Shown here piece by piece: positions 17,255 to 25,799 of a DNA stretch of 64,000 bases (position 1 is its first letter; each line of letters begins with the position of its first letter). The translations under genes were made by a program, and so were the position numbers. The notes beneath the pieces were generated by a model. The model saw only the letters and a list, made by a program, of their open reading frames with translations, was not told the origin of the DNA and did not search any database. The DNA comes from CBDDFV01 sp965227335 (GTDB taxonomy: Bacteria; Planctomycetota; Phycisphaerae; Phycisphaerales; SM1A02), in contig CBDDFV010000012.1 of NCBI GenBank assembly GCA_965227335.1, forward strand, positions 496,001-560,000, read 5' to 3'.

Positions 17255-17268
17255 AGGAGTATACTCCT
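17255..17268. promoter_or_regulatory. 14-bp perfect palindrome in the mutM/moxR divergent region
   Basis: AGGAGTATACTCCT is self-complementary and contains TATACT, a good -10 hexamer. It lies about 125 bp before the moxR start in a 201-bp gap. It may be a promoter with an overlapping operator. No -35 of quality was found. Confidence 0.5.
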
Positions 17269-17390
17269 GCGGCCCCAGCGTTCCCTTGCGCGGCGTCAGT
17301 CGCGGCGTGACGGCCGTTCGGGTCGAGTCCGCGTGAATCCCCGGGATTCGCGCTCCCGATCCGTGTCCGGACCCCCTGGAGACCGTTCTG

Positions 17391-18467
17391 ATGTCTGACC
17401 CGCTCGATGCGACGCCGGCCGTTCCGTCCTCCGACCCCGCGGCGGCGGCCGTGGACGTGAAGGCGGCGTACGACCGTCTGACGTCAGAGGTCCACAAGGT
17501 GATCGTCGGGCAGGACGAGGTCGTCGAGGAATTGCTCCTCGCGATGTTCTGCGGCGGGCACGCTCTCGTGGAGGGGGTGCCGGGACTGGCGAAGACACTG
17601 CTGATTTCGACGCTGTCGCGAACGCTCAGTCTCGGGTTCTCACGGATCCAGTTCACGCCGGATCTCATGCCGTCGGACATGACGGGCACGGAGGTCATCG
17701 AAGAAGACAAGACCACGGGCGCGCGGGAGCTGCGTTTCGTCAAGGGACCGATCTTTTCGAACGTGATTCTCGCCGACGAGATCAACCGCACGCCGCCGAA
17801 GACCCAGGCCGCGCTGCTGGAGGCGATGCAGGAGCGTCAGGTGACGGCGGGCGGCGTCCGTCACGCCCTGCCGCAGCCGTTCTTCGTGCTGGCCACGCAG
17901 AATCCGATCGAGCAGGAGGGCACGTACCCGCTGCCCGAGGCGCAGCTCGACCGCTTCATGTTCAACATCACGATCACGTATCCGAACGAGGTCGACGAAC
18001 TGGAGATCGTCAAGCGCACCACCGCGGACGAAACGCCTGATCTCGATCGCGTGCTGACGGGCGACGACGTCATCCGCATCCAGCACCTCGTGCGTCAGGT
18101 GCCGGTGGCGGATCACGTGGCTCGGTACGCGCTGCGAATCGTCCGCGCCACGCGGATTCGCGACACGACCGAAGACAAGCCCGCGGTGGTCGAGAACTAC
18201 CTGAGCTGGGGCGCAGGTCCGCGGGCGAGTCAGTATCTCGTGCTGGCGGCGAAGGCGAAGGCGATCCTCGGTGGTTCGTCGCACGTGACGCCGGATCACA
18301 TTCGTGCGGTCGCTCTCCCCGTGATGCGCCACCGCATCATCACGAACTTCAACGCCGAAGCGGACGGCGTCACCACCGATACGATCATCACGTCGCTGCT
18401 CGACGAGATCCCGGTGGACGGCGCAAACGCGGAGACCACGAAGCAGATGGACGCCGTGATCCGCTGA
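17391..18467 (+). CDS. MoxR-family AAA+ ATPase
   Basis: A 358-aa AAA+ chaperone-like ATPase. Walker A is GVPGLAKT (residues 62-69), Walker B is VILADEIN with D129 and E130, and the sensor-1 Asn is in FVLATQNPIEQEGTYPLPEAQLDRF, a MoxR hallmark. A C-terminal lid domain completes the protein, while a non-conserved 20-residue Ala/Pro-rich N-terminus precedes it. MoxR ATPases usually sit beside DUF58 and von Willebrand factor A genes and help mature those partners. Here those neighbours are missing; BatA-like and VWA-like genes exist 45 kb away. The gene is therefore an orphan MoxR. An ATG just after CTGGAGACCG is used; the leader is long (about 120 nt). Confidence 0.95.
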   Translation: MSDPLDATPAVPSSDPAAAAVDVKAAYDRLTSEVHKVIVGQDEVVEELLLAMFCGGHALVEGVPGLAKTLLISTLSRTLSLGFSRIQFTPDLMPSDMTGTEVIEEDKTTGARELRFVKGPIFSNVILADEINRTPPKTQAALLEAMQERQVTAGGVRHALPQPFFVLATQNPIEQEGTYPLPEAQLDRFMFNITITYPNEVDELEIVKRTTADETPDLDRVLTGDDVIRIQHLVRQVPVADHVARYALRIVRATRIRDTTEDKPAVVENYLSWGAGPRASQYLVLAAKAKAILGGSSHVTPDHIRAVALPVMRHRIITNFNAEADGVTTDTIITSLLDEIPVDGANAETTKQMDAVIR

Positions 18468-18500
18468 TCCGCCCGGCGGAACGGCCCGTCGTGCGATCGG

Positions 18501-18506
18501 TACACT
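18501..18506 (+). promoter_or_regulatory. putative leaderless -10 element (TACACT) of the glycosyltransferase gene
   Basis: TACACT, 7 nt, then GTG at 18514, with no Shine-Dalgarno. It supports the GTG start over the ATG 63 nt downstream. Confidence 0.5.
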
Positions 18507-18513
18507 GGCGACC

Positions 18514-19776
18514 GTGAGCCTCGCCCCGCCCGCTGATTCCACGCCCGACGCCCGCGTCGCCCCTCGTTCGGGCCGGATGTCGCCTGCGCCGTTGCGGGTT
18601 CTGCACATGCGGCGCGTCTTCTCGCTGGTGTCGGAGTCGTTCATCAACCAGCCGATCGAGCGGATGATCGAGCGGGGGGTCGACGCGCGGATGCTCGCCC
18701 TGGTCCGCGTTCACGAGGGCGCGGAACAGATCCCCACGACCTGGATCGTCGATGGACCACAGGCGATCACGCACAGCAACCGCACGCGTCGGTTCCTGTC
18801 GCAGTTGTTCCGCATGTCGCAGCCGGACATGGTGGTGTGGCCGCTCGTGCGTCCGATGATGGACAGCCAGATCCGCGCCGCCGCGCCGGATGTCGTGCAT
18901 GCGCACTTCGGACCGGACGGGTGTCTTGTTTCGACGATCACGCAGCGTCAGGACATTCCGCTCGTCGTGACGTTCTACGGGTACGACGTGTCGCGTCTGA
19001 TTCACCGGGCGTCGTCGGCGTGGCGGGCGCGATACGCGACGCTCTTCCGGCGCACGACGATGATTGTGGCGATCTCCGAGCACATCGCGGAGCGGCTGAT
19101 TGAACTCGGGGCGCCGCGCGATCAGCTGCGGGTGGTCCCGCTCGGCGTCCGGGTGGAGGATTTCCGCTTCCGTCCCCGCACCGCGCACGCTGGTCCGATC
19201 CGCTGTCTGCACGTCGGGCGGCTGGTGCCGAAGAAGGCGCCGTTGCGTTTGATCGAGGCGTTCGATCTCGCGCGTCAGCGGGCGGGTCGCGAACTGCGGC
19301 TCACGATGATCGGCGACGGGGAGCTTCGCCTGGCGTGCGAACGGGAGATCGAACGGCGCGGCCTCAAGCGCGAGATCCGTCTCCTCGGGACGGTTCCCCA
19401 CCGCGAGATCCCCGATCACTTCGATCGCGCTGATATCTACACGCAGCATTGTGTGACGTCACCCGACGGCGACATGGAGGGCCAGGGCGTCACGTTCGCG
19501 GAGGCGTCCGCGTGCGGCCTGCCGGTGGTCTCGACGCTGCACAACGGCATCCCCGAAGTCGTCGCGAACGGCGAGACGGGCGTGCTCGTGGCGGAGCACG
19601 ACGTCGAAGGGATGGCCGACGCCATCGTGACGCTCGCGTCATCGCCGGAGTTGCGTGAACAATACGGCCGGGCGGGGCGGGCGCGAATCGAAGCGCGGTA
19701 CGCGAGCGCCCGCACCGTCGACGGTCTGCTCGAGGTGTACGACGAGGCCCGTCGACGTCACCGACGACGCAGCTGA
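18514..19776 (+). CDS. glycosyltransferase family 4 (GT-B fold)
   Basis: A retaining sugar transferase, 420 aa, using a nucleotide-sugar donor. The N-terminal half has the acceptor-side VHAHFGPDG and VTFYGYDVSRL motifs. The C-terminal half contains the GT1/GT4 domain: RCLHVGRLVPKKAPLRLIEAFDLA, RLTMIGDGELR, and the donor-binding E-x7-E region in EGQGVTFAEASACGLPVVST. Acceptor and product cannot be inferred; exopolysaccharide or glycan assembly are both plausible. The gene uses GTG and has a -10-like TACACT right before it. Its last 19 bp overlap tail-to-tail with the debranching enzyme gene on the other strand, and a link to alpha-glucan metabolism is possible but only circumstantial. Confidence 0.9.
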   Translation: MSLAPPADSTPDARVAPRSGRMSPAPLRVLHMRRVFSLVSESFINQPIERMIERGVDARMLALVRVHEGAEQIPTTWIVDGPQAITHSNRTRRFLSQLFRMSQPDMVVWPLVRPMMDSQIRAAAPDVVHAHFGPDGCLVSTITQRQDIPLVVTFYGYDVSRLIHRASSAWRARYATLFRRTTMIVAISEHIAERLIELGAPRDQLRVVPLGVRVEDFRFRPRTAHAGPIRCLHVGRLVPKKAPLRLIEAFDLARQRAGRELRLTMIGDGELRLACEREIERRGLKREIRLLGTVPHREIPDHFDRADIYTQHCVTSPDGDMEGQGVTFAEASACGLPVVSTLHNGIPEVVANGETGVLVAEHDVEGMADAIVTLASSPELREQYGRAGRARIEARYASARTVDGLLEVYDEARRRHRRRS

Positions 19777-21749
19777 TCGAGGCGATGCTCGATACGGAGC
19801 AGTTCGGCGATCGACCACGCCTGGGCGGGACACCCGCTCGGACGGTGGGGCGGATCGCCGTCGTACACCTCCGCCAGTTGACCGAGACACGCAGCGCCGA
19901 GTTCGCGCCGCAACGGATCGACCGCCGCGTTCACGGCGATCACCGCCTCGGCCGCGGATGCGCTCGTCCGGATCACCGCGTCGCAGTACGGGCCGATCAG
20001 CCACGGCCACACCGTCCCCTGGTGATACGCGGCGTCGCGGGCGCCGAGATCGCCTTCGTACCGTCCCCGGTACGCCGGATCATCCGGGGCCAGCGTCCGC
20101 AGACCGAAAGGCGTCATCAGCGAACGCCGGAGCGACGCCGCGACGCCGCGCTGACGCTCGAGCGACAACGGACTGTGCGGCAGACTCACCGCGAAGACCT
20201 GGTTCGGACGCACCGCGCGATCCGGACGCCAGCCGCCGTCGTGGTCACGCACCAGGACGTCGGCGCAGTGAGCCGCGTCATCGTCCCAGAATGATTCGTT
20301 GAACGCGTGCGCCACGCGTCGGCCCAGCGTGCGCTGCCGCGCGGCGAAGGCGGGATCAGCCTCCGCCAGGAGATCCGCCGCGACGTGGAGCGCATTGAAC
20401 CACAACGCGCTTAGCTCCACCGGCTTGCCGTGGCGCGGCGTGAAGATGACATCGCCTCGTTTGGCGTCCATCCACGTCAGCGCGGCGTCGGGATCGTCGG
20501 CGATGATGAGACCGTCGCCATCCATGCGCACGCCGTGACCGGCCCCGTGCTGATAGCCGTCGATGATCGCCCGCACCGCATCAATGACCACGGCGGGCGG
20601 CGCCGCGCTCGTGTACTCGGCGAGTCGACCCGCGGCGTGCACGAACCACAGGGCGGCGTCGGCGGTGTTGTAGTGCGGGTCGCCGCCGTGATCGTCGAAA
20701 CGATTCGGAATCAACCCGTCGCGCTCGTGCTCCGCAAACAGGGTGAGCAGCGCGGCGGCCTCGTCGTGGCGACCGGAGCACAGCAGCAGACCCTCGACAC
20801 AGATCATCGCATCGCGCCCCCAGTCCGCAAACCAGGGGAAGCCCGCGAGAATCGTCGGCCGCCAGACGCCGCCGATGCGTCGACGAGCGATGAACTGATC
20901 CGCCGCCCGGGTCAGCGCGGCCCGCCGATCGTCGCCGCGTCCGATGTCGACGATCGGCGCGGGAGCTTCGACGAGCGGTTCGACGAGCTGGGCGTCGACG
21001 GTGAAGGCGATCGTCTTGTTCGCCGGAACCGGGACCTCCAGCCGCCCCGGCGACCAGACGTCCTCGATCCAGCTCTGGCCACGCGCCGCTTCCGCGCGAT
21101 AGGCGAGATTGCGCCACCAATGCGGCTCGATGGTCCAGACGCCGACGGACGCGCGCAGGGTGAGCACGAGATCGCCGCGCCGCACCTGCAGCCCGCCATC
21201 GTCGATCTCTCCGACGTTGTGGACGCCGTCTGCATGGTGATGGTCAAGCTCGTGAAAACTGCGCAACGGCGTGAGCGGGCGGAGACGAAGCGTCGTGTCG
21301 CGCGGCGATTCGATCTCGTACCGGACGACCGCCCGGTTCGATGCGCGAGCAAGCGTGACCTGCTTCACGATTCGGGTGTCGTCGAGTTGATAGGTCCAGC
21401 GCACGCCGTCGTGCCGGCGCTCGAACGTTTCCGCCCAGCGACAGCCGTCGGCGTAGAGCACGGGCGGATCGCCGAACTCCTGCGCGGCGAGGCCGATCGG
21501 GCCGTGTGCGCCGTCGATCTCTTCGTGAATCGAGTGGAGGGCCACCAGCCGTTCGACGGGCGGGTTGGCGGCGGCGATGAGAAGACCGTGGTAGCGACGC
21601 GTCGCCGCGCCGTTGATCGCCCCCATGGCGAATCCGCCGAGGGCGTTGGTGACGAGCCATTCGCGATCGAGACTCGTCGGATGCGCGATGACGTCGAGCG
21701 GTCGATCGATCACGGCGGATCCCTGGCGTGCGGCGGCGGGGGCAGGCAT
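19758..21749 (-). CDS. amylo-alpha-1,6-glucosidase / glycogen-debranching-type enzyme (GH133-like)
   Basis: A 663-aa protein. The N-terminal domain (residues about 20-270) includes REWLVTNALGGFAMGAING, the conserved opening of archaeal and bacterial debranching enzymes (TIGR01561-like). The C-terminal (alpha/alpha)6-barrel has the catalytic-region motifs LAGFPWFADWGRDAMI, PNRFDDHGGDPHYNTADAALWF and AYHQGTVWPWLIGPY. It should hydrolyse alpha-1,6 branch linkages of glycogen or similar glucans in the cytoplasm. No signal peptide is present. The ATG is followed by an Ala/Pro-rich start; no good ribosome-binding site is seen. A gap of only 51 bp separates it from the upstream AhpD-like gene in the opposite-facing arrangement (same strand), so cotranscription is possible. 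Confidence 0.92.
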   Translation of the reverse strand: MPAPAAARQGSAVIDRPLDVIAHPTSLDREWLVTNALGGFAMGAINGAATRRYHGLLIAAANPPVERLVALHSIHEEIDGAHGPIGLAAQEFGDPPVLYADGCRWAETFERRHDGVRWTYQLDDTRIVKQVTLARASNRAVVRYEIESPRDTTLRLRPLTPLRSFHELDHHHADGVHNVGEIDDGGLQVRRGDLVLTLRASVGVWTIEPHWWRNLAYRAEAARGQSWIEDVWSPGRLEVPVPANKTIAFTVDAQLVEPLVEAPAPIVDIGRGDDRRAALTRAADQFIARRRIGGVWRPTILAGFPWFADWGRDAMICVEGLLLCSGRHDEAAALLTLFAEHERDGLIPNRFDDHGGDPHYNTADAALWFVHAAGRLAEYTSAAPPAVVIDAVRAIIDGYQHGAGHGVRMDGDGLIIADDPDAALTWMDAKRGDVIFTPRHGKPVELSALWFNALHVAADLLAEADPAFAARQRTLGRRVAHAFNESFWDDDAAHCADVLVRDHDGGWRPDRAVRPNQVFAVSLPHSPLSLERQRGVAASLRRSLMTPFGLRTLAPDDPAYRGRYEGDLGARDAAYHQGTVWPWLIGPYCDAVIRTSASAAEAVIAVNAAVDPLRRELGAACLGQLAEVYDGDPPHRPSGCPAQAWSIAELLRIEHRLDQLRRR

Positions 21750-21800
21750 GGAGTGGGTATCGGACGATCTCCGCTCGGGTCTGAGCGGGAGTCGTGACGG

Positions 21801-22172
21801 TCAGCCGTTTTCCGCCGCGCGTTCCTCGAGGAGCTGATCGAGGGTGTGCATGGCGTGTCGGAGGTGGGGGATGAGGATGGAGCCGCCGACCATGAGGGCG
21901 ACGTTGAGGGCGTCGACGATTTCGTCTCGGGACCAGCCGTGGCGGACGGCCTGCTCGAGGTGGTAATCGATGCAGTCGTTGCACCGGAGCACGGCGGAAG
22001 CGGCGAGCCCGAGGAGTTCCTTGGTGCGTCCGGGGAGGGGCCCGTCGTCGTACGCCGCGCTGTCGAGCCGCATGAACCGCTTCAGCCCGAGGTGTTCCTG
22101 GGCGAGGAGTCGTTCGTTGCCGTCGGCGCGGGTCTGTCGGAAGTCGTGGATGGATCGGTGGTCATGGCTCAT
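21801..22172 (-). CDS. AhpD-like carboxymuconolactone decarboxylase family protein
   Basis: A 123-aa alpha-helical protein with the AhpD/CMD core. The redox-active CxxC is in RCNDCIDYHLEQAVRHG, with the proton-relay His two to eleven residues later, as in peroxidase-linked AhpD proteins. True carboxymuconolactone decarboxylases lack this CxxC, so an antioxidant thiol peroxidase/reductase function is the better guess. The length is that of the single-domain subfamily, which forms oligomers. The start ATG is chosen because a -10-like TACGAT lies 6 nt before it on this strand and no ribosome-binding site is present. Confidence 0.88.
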   Translation of the reverse strand: MSHDHRSIHDFRQTRADGNERLLAQEHLGLKRFMRLDSAAYDDGPLPGRTKELLGLAASAVLRCNDCIDYHLEQAVRHGWSRDEIVDALNVALMVGGSILIPHLRHAMHTLDQLLEERAAENG

Positions 22173-22178
22173 CGCGGC

Positions 22179-22184
22179 ATCGTA
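22179..22184 (-). promoter_or_regulatory. putative leaderless -10 element (TACGAT) of the AhpD-like gene
   Basis: Minus-strand TACGAT, 6 nt, then ATG. No Shine-Dalgarno, and the -35 position reads CCCGGC, which is not a match. Confidence 0.45.
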
Positions 22185-22558
22185 CCGAAGGGATGGGCGG
22201 GGCCGGGTCGAGCGCGGCCGGTCGGGGCGGGCCGGGACCGGGGGGGGTATTTCATGTGAATGCGGCGCGCCTACGATGGGTCGGCGGGTTCTTCCTGAGG
22301 TATGTCAACAGGGCCTGACACAGGAAGGTCAGCATCGTCGATGGTGGTGGGTCGGGCCCTGGCGGGTCGTGATCAAGGTCCGATAGACGGCGTGTTCTTC
22401 GGGATCCGGCCGCGGCCGGGTCGACCTGGCTTCTCCGGTCGGAACAGGCCCACCCCCTGTCGTAAACGATTGACCACAAAACACTTCGCTCATGTCGACC
22501 GCGCTGATATGCTCGGGTCTGAGCGGAATCTCTCTGTGAATCTGGAGAAAGTGAAGAG
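22185..22558. other. intergenic region between AhpD-like and dockerin protein genes
   Basis: About 370 bp. At its right end are TATGCT (22508-22513), a possible -10, and a purine-rich stretch GGAGAAAGTGAAGAG directly before the next ATG. The middle part has no gene, repeat or hairpin that I recognise. Confidence 0.5.
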
Positions 22559-23983
22559 ATGAAGAATACGACATGGCTGAGCGCGATGATTCTGGGCACC
22601 ACGTCGGTCTGTCTGGCCGGGGGCCCGCCGTCGTCTGATTTCGATGACGGCACGTTGCAGGGCTGGACGCCGCAGGCGCCGTATGACGGACAACTGATCT
22701 GGGTCGACGCCGGGAACCCCGGCGGCGCGATGCAGGCGATCGATGAGGCGAGCGGCGGTCTGTTGCTGGCGCGTGCGCCGGAGGCGTACAGCGGCGACTT
22801 CACCATCTTCTCATCGATCACGTGGGACGAGTTCCTGCCCGCCGGGGCGTTCTTCTCGACGACGCGGATCGTGCTGGAGGGTCCGGACGGGACGCGCTGG
22901 CAGTCGCCCGCGATCGGGATCGAGGAGCAGGTGTGGCGGGCGCGTGAACAGTCGTTCGAGCCCGCGGGCTGGACGCTCCTTGCCGGCGCCGCCTCGTACG
23001 CCTCGGTCCGCGGCAACGTGGTCGCGATGTACGTCAACATGGAAGCCTCGGGCATCGGCGACGAGGGACGCGTCGACAACATCGCGCTCCAGGTCGGTCC
23101 GTGTCCGGCGGACCTGAACGACAGCGGCGCGGTGGACGCGGGCGACCTCGCGGTGCTGCTCGCCGCGTGGGGTCCCGGCGGCGGCGTCGCGGCGGACCTG
23201 AACTTCGACGGCGTCGTGAACGCGGGCGACCTCGCCACGCTGCTGGCGGCGTGGGGCGACTGTGACGGCGGCGCCGTCTGCGGCAACGGGATCTGCGAGC
23301 CGGGCGAAGACGAAACCAACTGTCCCGCGGACTGCGCGATCATCGACCCGCCCGCGAACGATCTCTGCGCCGATGCGATCGCGATCGGCATCGGCTCGAC
23401 GGACTACACCACGATCGGCGCCCTGACCGACGGCGCCGACCACAGCGACGAGGGCTGTCAGTTTGACGGTCAGACGTACCAGGACGTGTGGTTCGACTTC
23501 ACGGCCCCGGCGAGCGGCCTGCTCACCGTCTCGACCTGCAATGACGCCAACTACGACACCGACCTCGTCGTCTACGCCGGCTGCGACTGCAAGTCGCTGA
23601 CGTTCCTCGGCTGCAGCGACGACGGGTGCGGCCTGTTCTCCCAACTCACGGTCAACGTCACCGAGGGCGAGTGCTACAAGATCCGCGTCGGGGGCTGGAA
23701 CCCCGGCAGCGCCGGCGACGGCCGCGTGACGCTGACCCTCGGCGCTCCCGTCTGTGACAACGGCGTGTGCGAGCCGGGTGAGAACGCCGAGAACTGTCCG
23801 GGCGACTGCCCCGGGACGTCCACGTGCGGCGCCGGCGCGGGCTCGTGCGGTGAAGCGAACGGCACGCCCGGCTGCGACGACGTCGCCTGCTGCGAGACCG
23901 TCTGCGGATTCGATCCCTTCTGCTGCGACACCGCGTGGGATGAACTCTGCGTCGACGTCGCGGCGAAGAACTGCGACGGCTGA
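22559..23983 (+). CDS. secreted multidomain protein with internal dockerin repeats and Cys-rich modules
   Basis: A 474-aa exported protein with a signal peptide (residues 1-20). Residues about 25-180 form a laminin-B-like beta domain (SDFDDGTLQGW, DEGRVDNIALQVG). Two dockerin-type loops follow at about 183-240, unusually in the middle of the protein (DLNDSGAVDAGDLAVLLAAWG, DLNFDGVVNAGDLATLLAAWG). Then comes a CGNGICEPGEDETNCPADC module, a pre-peptidase-C-terminal-like beta domain (residues about 262-395), a second CDNGVCEPGENAENCPGDC module, and a Cys-rich end with CCETVCGFDPFCC. Purines GGAGAAAG precede the ATG. The role is unknown; a calcium-dependent surface or matrix protein fits. A strong terminator follows the stop. 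Confidence 0.87.
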   Translation: MKNTTWLSAMILGTTSVCLAGGPPSSDFDDGTLQGWTPQAPYDGQLIWVDAGNPGGAMQAIDEASGGLLLARAPEAYSGDFTIFSSITWDEFLPAGAFFSTTRIVLEGPDGTRWQSPAIGIEEQVWRAREQSFEPAGWTLLAGAASYASVRGNVVAMYVNMEASGIGDEGRVDNIALQVGPCPADLNDSGAVDAGDLAVLLAAWGPGGGVAADLNFDGVVNAGDLATLLAAWGDCDGGAVCGNGICEPGEDETNCPADCAIIDPPANDLCADAIAIGIGSTDYTTIGALTDGADHSDEGCQFDGQTYQDVWFDFTAPASGLLTVSTCNDANYDTDLVVYAGCDCKSLTFLGCSDDGCGLFSQLTVNVTEGECYKIRVGGWNPGSAGDGRVTLTLGAPVCDNGVCEPGENAENCPGDCPGTSTCGAGAGSCGEANGTPGCDDVACCETVCGFDPFCCDTAWDELCVDVAAKNCDG

Positions 23984-24001
23984 TCAGAGAGTCACTTCCG
24001 G

Positions 24002-24019
24002 CGACGTCACGTGACGTCG
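24002..24019. repeat. 18-bp perfect palindrome
   Basis: CGACGTCACGTGACGTCG is fully self-complementary and holds two GACGTC and one CACGTG site. It lies between a stop codon and a terminator hairpin and may be a protein-binding site or a hairpin seed. Confidence 0.75.
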
Positions 24020-24031
24020 TGCATTCCAACG

Positions 24032-24071
24032 ACGCCTCGGATCCGGTGCGAGCCGGACCCGAGGCGTTTTT
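24032..24071 (+). terminator. rho-independent terminator
   Basis: A 15-bp stem (ACGCCTCGGATCCGG against CCGGACCCGAGGCGT, one A-C mismatch), a 6-nt loop TGCGAG, then TTTTT. It should end the dockerin-protein transcript coming from the left. The minus strand has no matching T-run. Confidence 0.93.
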
Positions 24072-24195
24072 CGTGCGCGGCGGCGTCGCTGGCGTCCGTT
24101 CAGCGGGTCGGATGCGTCATCAATCACACAATCGGTTCGATCTCAAGAAGCCCGTCTTCGGCCGGGATCGGGTTTTCGACGCGCTCGGCTCCAGC

Positions 24196-25767
24196 CTACC
24201 GACGCCCCAGCGCCCACCGCCATTCCGGCATCCCCAGTCCCCGCGCGGCGGCGAACATCACGCCCGCGCCGATCGCCGTCAGCACCGCCAGCCGCACCGC
24301 CGCGGCCGTCCACGTCGGGGCGTCGTCGAGGATGAGTCCGCACGCGAACAGCGCGCCGGTCATCAGGGCGACGGCGAGCGCGGTCTTCGACCAGCTCATC
24401 CAGACGGTCCGGTCGGGCCCGACGCCGTGTTTGGCGGACGTCAGCCGCGCGAGGGCGATGACCTGGATCATCGCGCAGATCGCAGTCGACCAGGCGAGCC
24501 CGGCTTCGCGAAGGGGCGTCCAGATCAGCGTGCAATTGAGGGCGAGGTTCAGCGCGACCATTGCGATCGCGACCTTGACCGGCGTCATGGAGTCGTCGCG
24601 GGCGTAGAACGCGCGGGTCAGCACGTGAATCATCGAGTACGCCCAGACGGCGGGGGCGTAGCCGGTCAGGACGAACGCGACGCGGGCGGCGTCGTCGGCG
24701 GTGAACTCGCCGCCCTGCAGGAGCACCGCGGTCAGCGGTCGCGCGACGAGGATCAGGCCGACGCTCGCGGGCAGGCCGATGAAGACGACCAGCCGCAGGC
24801 CCCGCCGCACGATATCGCCGAACGCGTCGTCGTCCTGCGCGGCCTTCGCGAGTTCCGGAAAGATCGCCGTGGCGACGGCGATGCCGAAGACGCCGAGGGG
24901 GAACTGGTAGAGGCGCTGGGCGAAGGAGAGGGACGCCATCGCGCCTTCGTCGAGCGGGTAGTCGACGCCGAAGATCGTCGCGCCGACGGTGGTGGGGTAG
25001 CTGGCGATGACGCCGTCGAAGAAGGTGTTGAGCTGGAGGACGCCGAGGCCGAGGATCATGGGTCCGGCGGTGCGCATGATGGCGCGCACGTGGGCGTCGA
25101 CGCCGCTTCGGTCGCGAATCCAGACGCGATCGTCGCGCAACGCGGCGAGGGACCAGCCGACCTGAAGTCCGCCCGCGAGGACGACCGCGATCGCGACGAG
25201 GATGACGGCGGCGCGATCGGTGGCGAAGGCGAGTCCGCCGAGGGTCGCGGCGGCGATCATGGCGAGGTTCAGGATGATCGGGGCGGCCGCGGTGGGTCCG
25301 AACCGTCCGTGCACCTGGAGGATGGCGCCGAGGAGGGCGACGGCGCACACCAGCGGCATGTACGGCAGCATGATCATCATGAGCCGCAGCGGGAGCGGAT
25401 CGGGCGCGGCGTGGAGGGCGTCGATCGCGATGAGCAGGCCTTCGGCGACGGCGACCGCCGCGCCCAGCAGGATCATGAGTCGCCCGAGCACGACGCTCGC
25501 GACGCGTCGGGCGGCGTCGGGGTCGTCGTCCCGGAGTCGGCTGTAGACGGGGAGGAACGCGGCGGCGAGGGCGCCTTCGCCGAAGAGTCGCCGGAAGAGG
25601 TTGGGGATCATGAACGCGAAGAAGAAGGCGTCCATGAGTCCGCCCGCCCCGAACGCCCGGGAGAGGACGGCGTCGCGGGCGAGTCCGGTGACGCGGCTGA
25701 CGAGGGTCAGGCCCGCCACGGTGCGGGTGTTGCGTTCGAACCGGCCTTCCGACAACGGGGGCGACAT
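24196..25767 (-). CDS. murJ: lipid II flippase MurJ
   Basis: An integral membrane protein, 523 aa, with about 14 hydrophobic segments. It belongs to the MOP exporter superfamily and should move lipid-linked peptidoglycan precursors across the inner membrane. The N-terminus carries VSRVTGLARDAVLSRAFG and the next segment DAFFFAFMIPNLFRRLFGEGA, matching MurJ's characteristic start. The gene is the only flippase-type one in the window and has no Wzx-type context. The ATG at 25767 is used: TATCCT lies 8 nt before it, and the longer frame would add about 8 residues upstream. It is divergently transcribed from a HYExAFE gene with starts only 32 bp apart. The presence of MurJ suggests peptidoglycan in this organism. 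Confidence 0.93.
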   Translation of the reverse strand: MSPPLSEGRFERNTRTVAGLTLVSRVTGLARDAVLSRAFGAGGLMDAFFFAFMIPNLFRRLFGEGALAAAFLPVYSRLRDDDPDAARRVASVVLGRLMILLGAAVAVAEGLLIAIDALHAAPDPLPLRLMMIMLPYMPLVCAVALLGAILQVHGRFGPTAAAPIILNLAMIAAATLGGLAFATDRAAVILVAIAVVLAGGLQVGWSLAALRDDRVWIRDRSGVDAHVRAIMRTAGPMILGLGVLQLNTFFDGVIASYPTTVGATIFGVDYPLDEGAMASLSFAQRLYQFPLGVFGIAVATAIFPELAKAAQDDDAFGDIVRRGLRLVVFIGLPASVGLILVARPLTAVLLQGGEFTADDAARVAFVLTGYAPAVWAYSMIHVLTRAFYARDDSMTPVKVAIAMVALNLALNCTLIWTPLREAGLAWSTAICAMIQVIALARLTSAKHGVGPDRTVWMSWSKTALAVALMTGALFACGLILDDAPTWTAAAVRLAVLTAIGAGVMFAAARGLGMPEWRWALGRR

Positions 25768-25775
25768 GGATCGAG

Positions 25776-25781
25776 AGGATA
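25776..25781 (-). promoter_or_regulatory. putative leaderless -10 element (TATCCT) of murJ
   Basis: Minus-strand TATCCT, 8 nt, then ATG. It lies 4 bp from the opposite-facing TACCAT of the divergent gene, so the two promoters would physically compete. Confidence 0.45.
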
Positions 25782-25785
25782 CCCG

Positions 25786-25791
25786 TACCAT
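25786..25791 (+). promoter_or_regulatory. putative leaderless -10 element (TACCAT) of the HYExAFE gene
   Basis: TACCAT, 8 nt, then GTG at 25800, with no good Shine-Dalgarno. It makes a back-to-back pair with the murJ hexamer. Confidence 0.45.
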
Positions 25792-25799
25792 GCAGGGAC

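Noticed and set aside
19758..19776. functional link between the glycosyltransferase and debranching enzyme because of their 19-bp overlap
   Set aside because: They converge tail-to-tail, so overlap does not show an operon; any glycogen link is speculation.
21750..21762. leaderless-type hexamer for the debranching enzyme gene
   Set aside because: The sequence upstream reads GATACCCACTCC; the hexamer lacks the final T and its spacing is off, so I did not add it to the leaderless set.
22252..22560. possible gene or mobile-element remnant in the region upstream of the dockerin protein at 22559
   Set aside because: Short frames exist on both strands, but none has a start signal or recognisable motif.
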